Made by a program: the position numbers and the translations under genes
Part shown: piece by piece, positions 21,408 to 29,816 of the stretch
Numbering within the stretch: the stretch's first letter is position 1
Layout: each line of letters opens with the position of its first letter
Assembly (NCBI GenBank): GCA_902800215.1
Contig: CADCDS010000019.1
Span: 1 to 64,000, forward strand
Reading direction: 5' to 3'
Source: an uncultured Bacteroidales bacterium
GTDB taxonomy: Bacteria > Bacteroidota > Bacteroidia > Bacteroidales > Paludibacteraceae
Length of the DNA: 64,000 bases
Notes under the pieces: model-generated
Told to the model about the DNA's origin: nothing
Databases searched by the model: none
What the model saw: only the letters and a program-made list of their open reading frames with translations

Positions 21408-21442
21408 GGTTTAGACCCATATTTTGCGTATGGATCTAAACC
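21408..21442 (-). terminator. hairpin between rplL and rpoB (attenuator-like)
   Basis: Leftward, a stem of about 14 bp with one mismatch (GGTTTAGATCCATA against TATGGGTCTAAACC) is followed by TTTTCTG. The short, interrupted T-run suits partial termination, setting the ratio of ribosomal protein to polymerase transcripts. The 235-base gap between rplL and rpoB holds nothing else clear. Confidence 0.6.
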
Positions 21443-21480
21443 TATTCCACCCTACCAATAGGTGGTTGGTCGTGAGGGTA

Positions 21481-21861
21481 TTACTTGAGTTCTACCTCAG
21501 CACCTACCTCTTCGAGAGCTTTCTTCAAAGCCTCAGCAGTTGCTTTGTCAACGCCTTCCTTAACGTTAGCCGGAGCAGCGTCTACGATGTCCTTAGCCTC
21601 TTTCAGGCCAAGACCGGTTTGCTCTTTAACGGCCTTAACAACCTGGAGCTTGTTAGCACCTGCGCTCTTGAGAACAACGTCGAAAGAGGTCTTCTCCTCA
21701 GCTGCCTCAGCAGCTGCACCAGCAGCGGGAGCAGCAGCAACAGCAACAGCTGCAGCAGCCGGCTCAATACCATACTCCTCTTTGAGGATGGTTGCGAGTT
21801 CATTTACTTCCTTAACGGTAAGGTTAACTAATGTTTCAGCAATAACTTTAAGATCTGCCAT
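21481..21861 (-). CDS. rplL: ribosomal protein bL12 (L7/L12), 126 aa
   Basis: The N-terminal dimerisation helix pair, the alanine-rich hinge ([23 protein letters not shown], written here only as a low-complexity stretch at 33-56) and the C-terminal factor-binding domain ([36 protein letters not shown]) are complete. It forms the ribosomal stalk that recruits elongation factors. It follows rplJ in the usual order. Confidence 0.97.
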   Translation of the reverse strand: MADLKVIAETLVNLTVKEVNELATILKEEYGIEPAAAAVAVAAAPAAGAAAEAAEEKTSFDVVLKSAGANKLQVVKAVKEQTGLGLKEAKDIVDAAPANVKEGVDKATAEALKKALEEVGAEVELK

Positions 21862-21908
21862 GATCGTATAAATTTTAAATGTTTATTTTATCAATTAATT
21901 TAATTTTT

Positions 21909-21945
21909 CGGTATCCCGGAATCACGGTATACCGGTATCCCGAAG
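21909..21945. repeat. 8-bp-period array (CGGTATCC family) between rplJ and rplL
   Basis: Octamers CGGTATCC, CGGAATCA, CGGTATAC, CGGTATCC and the start of a fifth run without a break. They belong to the same family as 450-489. The array fills the gap just after the rplJ stop codon. Confidence 0.8.
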
Positions 21946-22473
21946 TTAAGCTCTCTCTTCGAGAGTTTTCAAAACTCCGTGGATGGTGTTTTGACCGCTC
22001 TGCAGTGCAGAAACAACGTTCTTCGCCGGGCTCTGGAGCAATGCAACCAGTTCTGCGATAAGTTCGTTCTTCGACTTGATAGTGCAGAGGAAGTCGAGGT
22101 TTTGCTTGCCTACGTAGATAGTCTCTTCTACATACGCAGCTTTGAGTTGCGGCTTAGCCTCACCCGTCTTGTCACCCTTGGTAAACTCTTTGATGAGTTT
22201 AGCAGGTGCATTACCGGTGTTGGTAAGCATGAGAGCGGTGTTGCCTTTCAATGCAGCGAAGAGTTCAGCGTCGATGCCTTTGGCCTCGAGGGCTTTTTGC
22301 AGCAACGTGTTCTTAGCTACATGCAGCTTGATGTCCTGTTTGAAGCAAGCGCGACGCAGTTCACTGGTCTTCGCAGCATCCAGACCCTCGATATTCACGA
22401 GGTAGAAGTGCGAGTACTCAGCCAATTGAGCGCCTAAGGCTTCAATCACGAGATTTTTATCTTCCTTTTTCAT
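21946..22473 (-). CDS. rplJ: ribosomal protein uL10, 175 aa
   Basis: The typical N-terminal domain binds 23S rRNA (YSHFYLVNIEGLDAAKTSELRR, shortened here to its start) and a C-terminal helix carries bL12 dimers. The length is normal. It starts 22 bases after rplA. Confidence 0.96.
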   Translation of the reverse strand: MKKEDKNLVIEALGAQLAEYSHFYLVNIEGLDAAKTSELRRACFKQDIKLHVAKNTLLQKALEAKGIDAELFAALKGNTALMLTNTGNAPAKLIKEFTKGDKTGEAKPQLKAAYVEETIYVGKQNLDFLCTIKSKNELIAELVALLQSPAKNVVSALQSGQNTIHGVLKTLEERA

Positions 22474-22495
22474 ACTTGTCTGTAATTTTTAGAGA

Positions 22496-23185
22496 TTAGA
22501 GAGATTTGGTATCAATCTTAATACCCTGACTCATCGTGCTGGAAAGATAAACGCTCTTGATGTACTCACCTTTGGATACAGCCGGCTTGAGGTGCTTGAT
22601 CGTCTCGATGAACGCGAGTGCGTTCTCAGCGATCTTGTCAGCGCTGAAGCTTACTTTACCGATGGAGGTATGTACAATACCGAACTTGTCAACCTTGAAG
22701 TCGATCTTACCGCCCTTCACCTCTTTAACGGCTTTCGCAACGTCCATGGTAACCGTACCGCTCTTGGGGTTCGGCATCAAGCCACGAGGACCTAATACGC
22801 GACCGAGGGCACCGATCTTACCCATGATCTGAGGTTGGGTGATGATGACATCAATGTCTGTCCAACCGCCTTTGATCTTTTCAATATACTCATCCAGACC
22901 TACATAGTCAGCACCAGCTTCTTTCGCTGCTGCCTCCTGATCCGGCATACAGAGTGCGAGAACGCGAACAACTTTACCCGTTCCGTTCGGCAGCGCAACC
23001 ACGCCACGAACCATTTGGTTCGCCTTACGGGGATCCACACCCAGACGCACGTCGATATCTACACTTGCATCGAACTTGGTGGTAGTGATCTCTTTTACGA
23101 GAGCAGCAGCCTCTTCGATGGTGTACAGCTTACCTGCTTCAATCTTCTCAGCAGCAAGCTTCTGTTTTTTTGTCAGTTTTGCCAT
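22496..23185 (-). CDS. rplA: ribosomal protein uL1, 229 aa
   Basis: The signature [15 protein letters not shown] and the preceding KIGALGRVL are present. L1 forms the mobile stalk near the E site and in many bacteria represses its own operon by binding the leader of rplK. Full length. Confidence 0.97.
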   Translation of the reverse strand: MAKLTKKQKLAAEKIEAGKLYTIEEAAALVKEITTTKFDASVDIDVRLGVDPRKANQMVRGVVALPNGTGKVVRVLALCMPDQEAAAKEAGADYVGLDEYIEKIKGGWTDIDVIITQPQIMGKIGALGRVLGPRGLMPNPKSGTVTMDVAKAVKEVKGGKIDFKVDKFGIVHTSIGKVSFSADKIAENALAFIETIKHLKPAVSKGEYIKSVYLSSTMSQGIKIDTKSL

Positions 23186-23208
23186 AATTGTTGATTGATT
23201 GAAATAGG

Positions 23209-23631
23209 TTATTTAACTACGATACCCATGCTACGTGCAGTACCTTTGACCATTTTAAGAGCGGACTCAACGGTGAAGCAGTTAAGATCAACCATCTTGT
23301 CGGTTGCGATCTGCGTAGCCTGTTCCTCGGTGATAGTAGCCACCTTGTTACGGTTAGGCTGATCGGAACCGCTCTTCACTTTAGCTGCCTCGAGGAGCTG
23401 GATAGCTACAGGAGGAGTCTTAACGATGAAGTCAAACGACTTGTCTGCGTAAACGGTAATTACTACAGGAAGAACTTTTCCTGCTTTGTCTTGCGTTCTG
23501 GCATTGAACTGTTTGCAGAACTCCATGATGTTCACACCCTTGGAACCCAGAGCCGGGCCTACCGGGGGTGCAGGGTTGGCAGCGCCTCCCTTGATTTGGA
23601 GTTTGATAAAACCAGCAATTTCTTTAGCCAT
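23209..23631 (-). CDS. rplK: ribosomal protein uL11, 140 aa
   Basis: The proline-rich start ([20 protein letters not shown]) and the C-terminal rRNA-binding domain ([29 protein letters not shown]) are clear. It ends about seven residues earlier than many Bacteroidetes homologues, which lack no known active residue there. It sits in the GTPase centre of the large subunit. Confidence 0.96.
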   Translation of the reverse strand: MAKEIAGFIKLQIKGGAANPAPPVGPALGSKGVNIMEFCKQFNARTQDKAGKVLPVVITVYADKSFDFIVKTPPVAIQLLEAAKVKSGSDQPNRNKVATITEEQATQIATDKMVDLNCFTVESALKMVKGTARSMGIVVK

Positions 23632-23667
23632 AGTTTTACGTTTGTTAATAGTTTTTGGCCTGATAGC

Positions 23668-23682
23668 GAATGATAATCATTC
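23668..23682. promoter_or_regulatory. palindrome GAATGATAATCATTC in the nusG-rplK gap
   Basis: This perfect 15-bp palindrome matches the core of the classical Fur box (AATGATAATCATT). GGCC on either side extends it as a possible hairpin. Its place inside a ribosomal protein operon makes iron control doubtful; an RNA hairpin or chance are alternatives. Confidence 0.35.
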
Positions 23683-23742
23683 TCGGCCGGTTAATAAATT
23701 TGAAACTACCGAGTAGTAACTAACGACTTGTAACGGAGTCTC

Positions 23743-24294
23743 CTACTCTTTTTCTACCTGGTTGTAGCCCAGCTCCAGCGGAGTCTGGCGATCAAAGATC
23801 GTAACCACTACTTTGAGTTTGTGCTTATCTTCCGCAACCTCCTGGATGGTACCCTTGAAGCCGTTGAACGGACCGTCTACCACCTTCACGCTTTCGCCGA
23901 CAAGGAATTCGATTTCACTTGCCGCACGAACCTCGGATTCGGAAGCGAGACCAACGAGTTTGTTGACCTCCGCCTGCGAAACCGGTTCCGGTTTAACAGT
24001 CGTTTTACCGCCGCTCAGGAAACCCAGGACGTTCGGAATGTTACGCAAGAGCGGGAAGCTCTCGTCGCAGAGGTAGCACTCAACGAGCAGGTAACCGGGA
24101 AGCAGGTTTTTCTCCTTCTCCACACGTTTGCCGTTCTTAAGCGTCACCACTTTCTCCCGAGGGATGAGCACTTGCGATACATACTCACGGAAGAGGGACG
24201 AAGAGACGAGTGCATTGTTGATGTACTCTTCTACTTTGTTCTCCTTGCCGCTGATAGCACGCAACACATACCATTGTTTTTTGTTTTCTGCCAT
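23743..24294 (-). CDS. nusG: transcription factor NusG, 183 aa
   Basis: An NGN domain (KQWYVLRAISGKENKVEEYI, FLLGYL-like LLPGYLLVE) and a C-terminal KOW domain (FNGFKGTIQEVAEDKHKLKV) are complete. It binds RNA polymerase through the beta' clamp and couples it to Rho or ribosomes. It follows secE in the usual order. Confidence 0.96.
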   Translation of the reverse strand: MAENKKQWYVLRAISGKENKVEEYINNALVSSSLFREYVSQVLIPREKVVTLKNGKRVEKEKNLLPGYLLVECYLCDESFPLLRNIPNVLGFLSGGKTTVKPEPVSQAEVNKLVGLASESEVRAASEIEFLVGESVKVVDGPFNGFKGTIQEVAEDKHKLKVVVTIFDRQTPLELGYNQVEKE

Positions 24295-24298
24295 AAAG

Positions 24299-24335
24299 CG
24301 ATTTACGATTTAACGATTTACGATTTTTCGATTTA
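24299..24335. repeat. heptamer array (CGATTTA family) between secE and nusG
   Basis: CGATTTA occurs four times, with a fifth CGATTTT, at spacings of 7 or 8 bases. It covers the whole secE-nusG gap and touches the secE stop. Confidence 0.75.
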
Positions 24336-24521
24336 AAGCAGACCGTAAATAAATGACATGATAGAGTCAAAACACTTGTCCATTGCGAACACGATGAGCG
24401 CCAGGATGATGGAAGCAATCAATACGATCACCGCACTTTGAGACAACTCTTTGCGAGTCGGCCAGCTCGTTTTATGAACAAGCTCGTTGTACGATTCTTT
24501 TACGTTTTCTACAAAAGCCAT
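24333..24521 (-). CDS. secE: preprotein translocase subunit SecE, 62 aa
   Basis: The start at 24519-24521 (MAFVENVKESYNELVHKTSW) gives the single-helix form of SecE: an amphipathic segment with the conserved SWPTRKEL, then one membrane helix (AVIVLIASIILALIVFAMD). It clamps SecY in the membrane channel. Confidence 0.93.
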   Translation of the reverse strand: MAFVENVKESYNELVHKTSWPTRKELSQSAVIVLIASIILALIVFAMDKCFDSIMSFIYGLL

Positions 24522-24613
24522 ATTAGTAGATTTTTTATTATTCTTATATTCGCGCCAACAATCAGGCCTCAACTTACGTTGAAGTCCGATTGGAAGCTAT
24601 TTTTGTAACATTG

Positions 24614-24684
24614 CACGGAAGGCAGGAATCGAACCCACATTAACGGTTTTGGAGACCGCTCTCCTACCATTGGAGGACTTCCGT
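24614..24684 (-). tRNA. tRNA-Trp (CCA anticodon)
   Basis: The acceptor ACGGAAG pairs with CTTCCGT and G73 is present. The anticodon loop CTCCAAA gives CCA, and the T-arm GGGTTCGATTCC is normal. The 3' CCA is not encoded. It lies between tuf and secE, a conserved place. Confidence 0.95.
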
Positions 24685-24715
24685 AAAATGCTCGGGCTCG
24701 AAGCCCGAGCGTTTT
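24685..24715. terminator. hairpin between tuf and tRNA-Trp
   Basis: GCTCGGGCT pairs with AGCCCGAGC around a 3-base loop, with A4 and T4 flanks adding pairs. It may end tuf transcripts or mark a processing site. T-runs are short on both sides. Confidence 0.55.
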
Positions 24716-24732
24716 ACTCATAAGCCGACTTA

Positions 24733-25802
24733 TTAGTCGATGAGTTTGGTGATCTGACCGGAACCTACGGTACGACCGCCTTCACGGATTGCGAAACGCA
24801 GACCCTCAGAGCAAGCCACAGGGTAGATCAACTTAACAGTGATCTCGAGGTTATCACCAGGCATTACCATCTCGGTTCCTTCCGGCAGAGTGATCTCACC
24901 GGTAACATCCATGGTACGGATGTAGAACTGCGGACGATAGTGATTGTGGAACGGAGTGTGACGGCCGCCTTCCTCTTTCTTCAAGATATAAACGGAAGCC
25001 TTGAACTCACTGTACGGTTTAACGCAACCCGGGTGAGTCAATACCATACCACGCTTAACCTCATCTTCAACTGAACCTCATCACCTACTTTGATGACACC
25101 GGTCTCGATACGACCTGTTGCAACAGTACCACGACCCGTGATAGAGAATACGTCCTCTACCGGCATCAGGAACGGTTTATCAACGGCACGTACAGGGAGT
25201 TGGATCCAGTTGTCGCAAGCGTCCATAAGCTCGAGCACTTTCTCTTCCCACTCAGGAACACCGTTCAATGCACCGAGTGCAGAACCGCGGATAACCGGAG
25301 TGTTGTCGCCGTCGAACTCATAGAAGCTGAGCAACTCACGCATTTCCATCTCAACGAGGTCGAGCATCTCAGGATCGTCAACCATATCGCACTTGTTCAT
25401 GAATACAACCAGACGCGGTACGTTTACTTGGCGAGCCAAGAGGATGTGCTCACGAGTCTGAGGCATCGGACCGTCAGTAGCAGCTACAACGATGATAGCA
25501 CCATCCATCTGAGCAGCACCGGTAACCATGTTCTTCACATAGTCGGCGTGACCCGGGCAGTCCACGTGAGCGTAGTGACGGTTAGCCGTCTGATACTCAA
25601 CGTGAGCGGTGTTAATGGTAATACCACGCTCCTTCTCTTCCGGAGCATTGTCGATAGAGTCGAACGAACGGAGCTCAGACAGACCTTTCTTTGCCAATAC
25701 GGTAGTAATAGCAGCGGTCAGAGTCGTTTTTCCGTGGTCAACGTGACCGATGGTACCGATGTTAACGTGCGGTTTCGAACGGTCAAATTTTTCTTTTGCC
25801 AT
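24733..25802 (-). pseudogene. tuf: elongation factor Tu gene with an internal gap and frameshift
   Basis: The start ([20 protein letters not shown]) with the G1 motif [13 protein letters not shown] and NKCD is normal through domain 1 and into domain 2 ([17 protein letters not shown]). There the frame ends shortly after, near 25038. The sequence resumes in another frame as [14 protein letters not shown] and runs correctly through domain 3 to GQITKLID. About 35-40 codons of domain 2 (the GVEMFRKLLDEG-AGDNVG region) are missing between about 25065 and 25075, with a net frame change. Bacteroidales usually have one tuf, which is essential, so an assembly error is the simplest reading. A real pseudogene needs a second copy elsewhere. 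Confidence 0.85.
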
Positions 25803-25843
25803 AGTAATTCTTTAAAAATAGTTTGTTTATTGTCATTTTACTT

Positions 25844-25870
25844 AAAAAAGGCCGGTCAATGTTTGACCGT
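25844..25870 (-). terminator. terminator between tRNA-Thr(GGT) and tuf
   Basis: Leftward, CGGTCAA pairs with TTGACCG around a 3-base loop, followed by GGCC and a run of T. It would end or attenuate the four-tRNA transcript before tuf. Confidence 0.7.
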
Positions 25871-25886
25871 TGACCTGCCTTGTTTC

Positions 25887-25962
<76 letters not shown>

Positions 25963-25967
25963 ATAAG

Positions 25968-26040
25968 AGCGAAAGACGGGACTCAAACCCGCGACCCCCA
26001 GCTTGGAAGGCTAGTGCTCTATCGACTGAGCTACTTTCGC
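25968..26040 (-). tRNA. tRNA-Gly (TCC anticodon)
   Basis: The acceptor GCGAAAG pairs with CTTTCGC. The loop CTTCCAA gives TCC. CCA is not encoded. Confidence 0.95.
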
Positions 26041-26069
26041 GTTAAACGAGAGGTAAGCTCTCGATTGTG

Positions 26070-26152
26070 TGGGTGCGGATGGATTCGAACCACCGAAGTC
26101 GAAAGACAGCAGATTTACAGTCTGCCCCATTTGGCCGCTCTGGAACACACCC
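26070..26152 (-). tRNA. tRNA-Tyr (GTA anticodon)
   Basis: The acceptor GGGTGTG pairs with CGCACCC. The anticodon loop CTGTAAA gives GTA. A long variable arm, typical of class II tRNA-Tyr, is present. Confidence 0.95.
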
Positions 26153-26169
26153 TTTTGTCAAAGAACTTT

Positions 26170-26225
26170 AGCTTTTGGCTATTGGCTTTTAGCTAAGAGC
26201 TAACGGCTAACAGCTAACAGCTTTA
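26170..26225. repeat. heptamer array (GCTAACA family) between tRNA genes
   Basis: GCT recurs eight times at exactly 7-bp spacing (26171 to 26220), in units such as GCTTTTG, GCTAACG and GCTAACA. The array fills most of the tRNA-Tyr to tRNA-Thr spacer, so it is transcribed and removed during tRNA processing. Confidence 0.85.
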
Positions 26226-26228
26226 TTT

Positions 26229-26304
26229 TGGAGCCTCTAGTCGGACTCGAACCAACGACCGCTGGATTACAAATCTAGTGCTCTACCAACTGAGCTATAG
26301 AGGC
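26229..26304 (-). tRNA. tRNA-Thr (TGT anticodon)
   Basis: The acceptor GCCTCTA pairs with TAGAGGC, followed by T and an encoded CCA. The loop TTTGTAA gives TGT. The anticodon stem has one A-C mismatch (CTAGA against TCCAG), which is unusual but tolerated in some tRNAs. It is first in the order Thr-Tyr-Gly-Thr-tuf, the same order as in Escherichia coli. Confidence 0.92.
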
Positions 26305-26335
26305 GTACTTTTTACCTTTTGGTCGAAAGCGGGTG

Positions 26336-26367
26336 CAAAGGTACTGCTTTTTTTTGACATGACCAAA
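26336..26367 (-). promoter_or_regulatory. promoter of the tRNA-tuf-rpoBC block
   Basis: The minus strand has TTTG at 26367-26364, exactly 20 bases, then TACCTTTG at 26343-26336. It lies 32 bases upstream of tRNA-Thr. Its downstream half resembles the leftward box at 11544. Confidence 0.8.
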
Positions 26368-26491
26368 TATTTTTCAAAAAAAATGCAAAAAAAATGCAAT
26401 TTTGCCATTTTGGGATGGAATTTGAGGGAGTTTGAATCCCTCTTTCGTGCGCGTATATATAAATAGGACACACCCACACGCGCGCACGATC

Positions 26492-27295
26492 TCACGCTAA
26501 GAACCGTTTCCGAAGGGTAAGGATATCTTCGTGGGAGAGGCAGAGGACAGTATGCAGATAATTGATCATCCCGCCGAACTGGTTGTCAATGAGATCCAGC
26601 GTGGAGATGAAATTCGGTGTGGAAACGCCCATGAAGGCCTGGATGACGGACAGTTCGGGTGCACCTCCTCCTCGAGCGATGACGTCTGCATTGAGTTTCT
26701 CGACGATGGGTCGATACGCGATGTTACTCTCATCAAAATCAGCGATGATGGTGTCTCTATCCACGCCTAAGGCGAACATGAGGAAGGCCGCACCCCAGCC
26801 GGTTCGGTCTTTTCCCTGTGCGCAATGCCACAAGATTCCGCCGTCTTCGGGTGCTTCTACCACCAGACGCAGGAAAGCGGCATACTGGAGTTGGCTGAAC
26901 TCACTGAGGATGAGCGACGGGTACATGTTTCGCGCCATGACCTGCACTTCGGGATAGAAGGAGTAGTTGACGATATGCTTATCCAGTTCATGAAACGCCT
27001 CATCGGGGATGGGTTTGCCGGTCTGTTGCTCGGCACGCATGTCGATGGTAGGCAGCAGATGATGCTGCACACCTTCCATCTCCCGATCAGGGGTGACCTG
27101 AAACTCACCGAGCGAACGGAAGTCAAAGATGCGGCAGAGGTTATATTCCGCTTTGAGTCGCGCCACGTCATTATCCGACGCATCATGCAGATGTGCCGTA
27201 CGCAGCAGTCGATGGGGACGGATGGGTCTTCCGCCGGCACCGAGGATGCCGCCTAAGTCACGGGCGTTGTCGATATGGTCAAATGTAACGGTCAT
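26492..27295 (-). CDS. IphP-type protein tyrosine/serine phosphatase, 267 aa
   Basis: The start at 27293-27295 (MTVTFDHIDNARDLGG) opens the usual NxRDLGG segment of this family. The catalytic loop reads HCAQGKDRTG, with Cys nucleophile and Arg. An early RTAHLHDAS segment and DFRS are also typical. No signal peptide is visible, so it acts in the cytosol. A longer upstream frame covers a heptamer array and the end of the HD gene and is rejected. As the last gene of the nine-gene envelope/alarmone operon, it could dephosphorylate a protein or small molecule there. The substrate is unknown. Confidence 0.82.
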   Translation of the reverse strand: MTVTFDHIDNARDLGGILGAGGRPIRPHRLLRTAHLHDASDNDVARLKAEYNLCRIFDFRSLGEFQVTPDREMEGVQHHLLPTIDMRAEQQTGKPIPDEAFHELDKHIVNYSFYPEVQVMARNMYPSLILSEFSQLQYAAFLRLVVEAPEDGGILWHCAQGKDRTGWGAAFLMFALGVDRDTIIADFDESNIAYRPIVEKLNADVIARGGGAPELSVIQAFMGVSTPNFISTLDLIDNQFGGMINYLHTVLCLSHEDILTLRKRFLA

Positions 27296-27300
27296 TGGGA

Positions 27301-27335
27301 TAATGGCGAATGGCGAATGGCTAATGGCGAATGGG
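27301..27335. repeat. heptamer array (GAATGGC family)
   Basis: Five exact-period units, TAATGGC, GAATGGC, GAATGGC, TAATGGC, GAATGGG, span the end of the HD gene and the ribosome-binding region of the phosphatase gene. Confidence 0.85.
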
Positions 27336-27905
27336 GAACACCTCGTCGATAAGGTGCACAAACTCCTGATAAGCGAAGGTGTCCTGTAAGTCTTTGAGGG
27401 ACTCCGCCAAACCGCGGTAATGCCAGGCATGGGAAGCTTTATCTTTGACGTGGAAGATCGACCAGAGTGCATCTCCTTTGGTCTGATAATCGCGCCAGAT
27501 GGCACGCATGTTACTCAGTTTATCTCCGAGTGCCACGATCTTCGCATCATGGGACGCGGCTGCCAGACGATCAATGGCCGCCTGTTTGCGGTCATGCCAA
27601 CTGTCCTCTTCGGAAACCCCTTCGGTGAACTGATCACTCTCGGCATGCACGAGTTCCGCTACCCGATCACCAAACGCTTCACGCAGTTGTTCGACGGTGA
27701 CGTCGGTATCTTCGATAGTGTCATGCAAAGCTGCCGCAGCTAAAAGTTCCTGATCGGCCGTGATGGTAGAAACGATCTCCACGGCCTCCATCGGGTGGAC
27801 GATATACGGAAATCCTTTGCCGCGTCGCTCGGTGTTATGATGCGCTTGGACGGCAAAGATGATGGCACGGTCCAGCAAGTCTGTATCGATATATTTGTTT
27901 GCCAT
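27321..27905 (-). CDS. HD-domain small alarmone hydrolase, MESH1-like, 194 aa
   Basis: The sequence has the RelA/SpoT hydrolase signature: FAVQAHHNTERRGKG, FPYIVHPMEAV, AAALHDTIEDT (the HD metal pair and the following ED), and AKIVALGDKLSNMR. It lacks the synthetase and regulatory domains, so it is a stand-alone hydrolase that would cleave the pyrophosphate from (p)ppGpp or related nucleotides. Its start overlaps the stop of the APH-like gene by one base, so the two are translationally coupled. A RelA/SpoT-type synthetase lies two genes upstream. It may be the antidote to that enzyme. Confidence 0.85.
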   Translation of the reverse strand: MANKYIDTDLLDRAIIFAVQAHHNTERRGKGFPYIVHPMEAVEIVSTITADQELLAAAALHDTIEDTDVTVEQLREAFGDRVAELVHAESDQFTEGVSEEDSWHDRKQAAIDRLAAASHDAKIVALGDKLSNMRAIWRDYQTKGDALWSIFHVKDKASHAWHYRGLAESLKDLQDTFAYQEFVHLIDEVFPIRH

Positions 27906-28777
27906 TACTTAAGAATCGATTCTTTGAGCACTGCACGGAATTCGGGCATAGGGCAGTGGGTACAACTTTCGATGAGCAGGGTCTTAAGACCGGCATAGAT
28001 GCGTACGGTTTTCTCTATTTCGGCGAGATCGGCTTTCGGTCCGCATCCTTCGATGGGGCAAAGCGGTGAGCGGAAATATTCCTCCGCAAACGCATCCCAG
28101 AAACGGGCAGCGACCGCATTGGACATATGGTACTGCTCCATGGTCCACGACTCGTCATTCAGTTTGCAACACAGATAAACCATGCCGATGTCAAACATCG
28201 GATAACCGTAACAGAAATCACCGACATCAATGAAATAGCGGGTACGTACACCGTCCTGTTCGACGAAGATACCGTTACTGAACTGCAAGTCACCATGAAT
28301 GGCCGAGTCGGTGTCGGGTGCGGCTGCGATGAAGGCACGCAGTTTTTCTTTCTCTTCATCGGTGAAGAAGGGGTTGTCTTCCAACCACTTATACTGCTTG
28401 TCCTTCACGTTCTCAAACTGCGTGGTATCGACGTGGGTGTTATGCAGTTGCAGACACATCTGTGCAAACTCACGGGCGTACTCTTCCGTATGCTCCGGAT
28501 CGTCACCGCAGGCACGGGAATAGGATTTCTTCCCTTCGATACGGCGAAAGCGGATGCCCATGCGTTCACCGTCGGTGACTAAGTCACCGGGTTCGGGTGT
28601 CGGGATACCGAGTGCAAACACTTTCCGTGCCATCTCGAGTTCCGTACGTGCCGATTCGAAGTTCCGCAGGTACAGCTTCATCATGATGTTCGGATCCGTC
28701 TTATGGTTAAAACTGGCACCGTTCGCTCCTTCGCCGGTGCGGATATAGTCATTCAAATCAATTTGTATCGGGTTCAT
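27905..28777 (-). CDS. aminoglycoside phosphotransferase-like kinase, 290 aa
   Basis: The kinase-like fold is shown by IHGDLQFSNGIF (catalytic loop, His-Gly-Asp and Asn) and FIDVGDFCYG (metal-binding Asp). The N-terminal lobe has SFNHKTDPNIMMKLY with the ATP-binding Lys. This group is seldom about antibiotic resistance; members act on small molecules or choline-like substrates. It overlaps the synthetase gene by four bases (ATGA) and the hydrolase gene by one. Placed between an alarmone synthetase and hydrolase, it may share a nucleotide substrate, but that is inference. Confidence 0.75.
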   Translation of the reverse strand: MNPIQIDLNDYIRTGEGANGASFNHKTDPNIMMKLYLRNFESARTELEMARKVFALGIPTPEPGDLVTDGERMGIRFRRIEGKKSYSRACGDDPEHTEEYAREFAQMCLQLHNTHVDTTQFENVKDKQYKWLEDNPFFTDEEKEKLRAFIAAAPDTDSAIHGDLQFSNGIFVEQDGVRTRYFIDVGDFCYGYPMFDIGMVYLCCKLNDESWTMEQYHMSNAVAARFWDAFAEEYFRSPLCPIEGCGPKADLAEIEKTVRIYAGLKTLLIESCTHCPMPEFRAVLKESILK

Positions 28778-29814
28778 ATCAGTTGTATGTTTTTAGCTTG
28801 TTCATAGGTTAGTTCAGCAATCGATTCGTTCTGCGAGTTATGGCCATTGACGGCATCGAAGAGTCGGACTAAACCCAACTTTCCACCGCCGGTCGCTAAG
28901 ATGCAGACGATGCATATGTTTTGTACTCCCACGGCCGAGGAGAGGATGTCGAGATCGGTGTTTCCCAACTGATGCCGTGCCAAACGATAGGCGTCGTTCT
29001 CATATTGGTGCGCCATACGTGACACGTCACCCAAGGTGTTGCACCCCAAGGCCTTGAAGACACGCAGGTAACGGTTGAGCGGCACCTCTTCTATCTCCGC
29101 CTGGTTGATGGCTGCAATGCGCTTGTTGAGTGCGTCAAACGGCCGTGCCTGCAGGTAGCTGCTGAAGGTATCGCCGTCCAGTTGCACATCGTCCAGTTTA
29201 CCGTCTTTCACCAGCGACTGCACACGGCGACGATAGTCGGTGATCTCAGTGCGGATACGGCTGAACTCATCATCCGCCATCTCGAGGATACCCGCCAAAC
29301 GGTTAATACGCCGCAGGTAGTTACGCGGAATCTCGACACCGGTCTTGTAACCGATATCGTGGTTGATAGACGCCCAGGCATGCTGGAGCGTGGTGCGTAG
29401 TTGCAGTTCAAACCGGAATTGATGTCCCGGCAGGCGGCAGATATAATGGAGAGAGTTGTAACCGAAGCTGTCCAGTTGGTGCAACATCCGTTTGTCCACG
29501 GAGTTATCCCAATCGACCTCGAACAGCTGCTCTACCATCGACGCGATGCGGTCCACATCGTCGGTGTAGAAGGTGACGATACGCGCACCGACCAGGTCGG
29601 TGATGTCACTGAGCGTGGTATATTTCGCACCTTTGAGTGCCAGTTTGCCTTCGAGTGAAGAACGTGTCTTGACACGTCCTTCGACAGCGGTCACCAGCAT
29701 CTCATTGCGCTCCAGCGCTTCACGCAGTTTGCTCAGCACCTTCTCCAACAAGCGTTCCAATTCCGGCAAGGCGGCTTGGTACTCGTCCAAAAGCATTTCG
29801 GTATGTAAGTCCAT
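28774..29814 (-). CDS. RelA/SpoT-domain nucleotide pyrophosphokinase, 346 aa
   Basis: A small alarmone synthetase-like domain covers about residues 35-190: GRVKTRSSLEGKL, ITDLVGARIV, FGYNSLHYIC and FELQLRTTLQHAWASINHD. The conserved Gly-Tyr-x-Ser-Leu-His and Glu-x-Gln-x-Arg-Thr elements bind and activate the nucleotides. There is no HD domain. The C-terminal 150 residues are unfamiliar. It could make (p)ppGpp in response to the upstream phosphatase/STAS module, or be a toxic synthetase neutralised by the downstream hydrolase, as known for some toxSAS pairs. It is translationally coupled to the next gene. Confidence 0.85.
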   Translation of the reverse strand: MDLHTEMLLDEYQAALPELERLLEKVLSKLREALERNEMLVTAVEGRVKTRSSLEGKLALKGAKYTTLSDITDLVGARIVTFYTDDVDRIASMVEQLFEVDWDNSVDKRMLHQLDSFGYNSLHYICRLPGHQFRFELQLRTTLQHAWASINHDIGYKTGVEIPRNYLRRINRLAGILEMADDEFSRIRTEITDYRRRVQSLVKDGKLDDVQLDGDTFSSYLQARPFDALNKRIAAINQAEIEEVPLNRYLRVFKALGCNTLGDVSRMAHQYENDAYRLARHQLGNTDLDILSSAVGVQNICIVCILATGGGKLGLVRLFDAVNGHNSQNESIAELTYEQAKNIQLI

Positions 29815-29816
29815 AG

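Noticed and set aside
27296-27505. A 70-residue N-terminal extension of the tyrosine phosphatase
   Set aside because: It covers the HD gene end and a heptamer array; the conserved family start is MTVTF.
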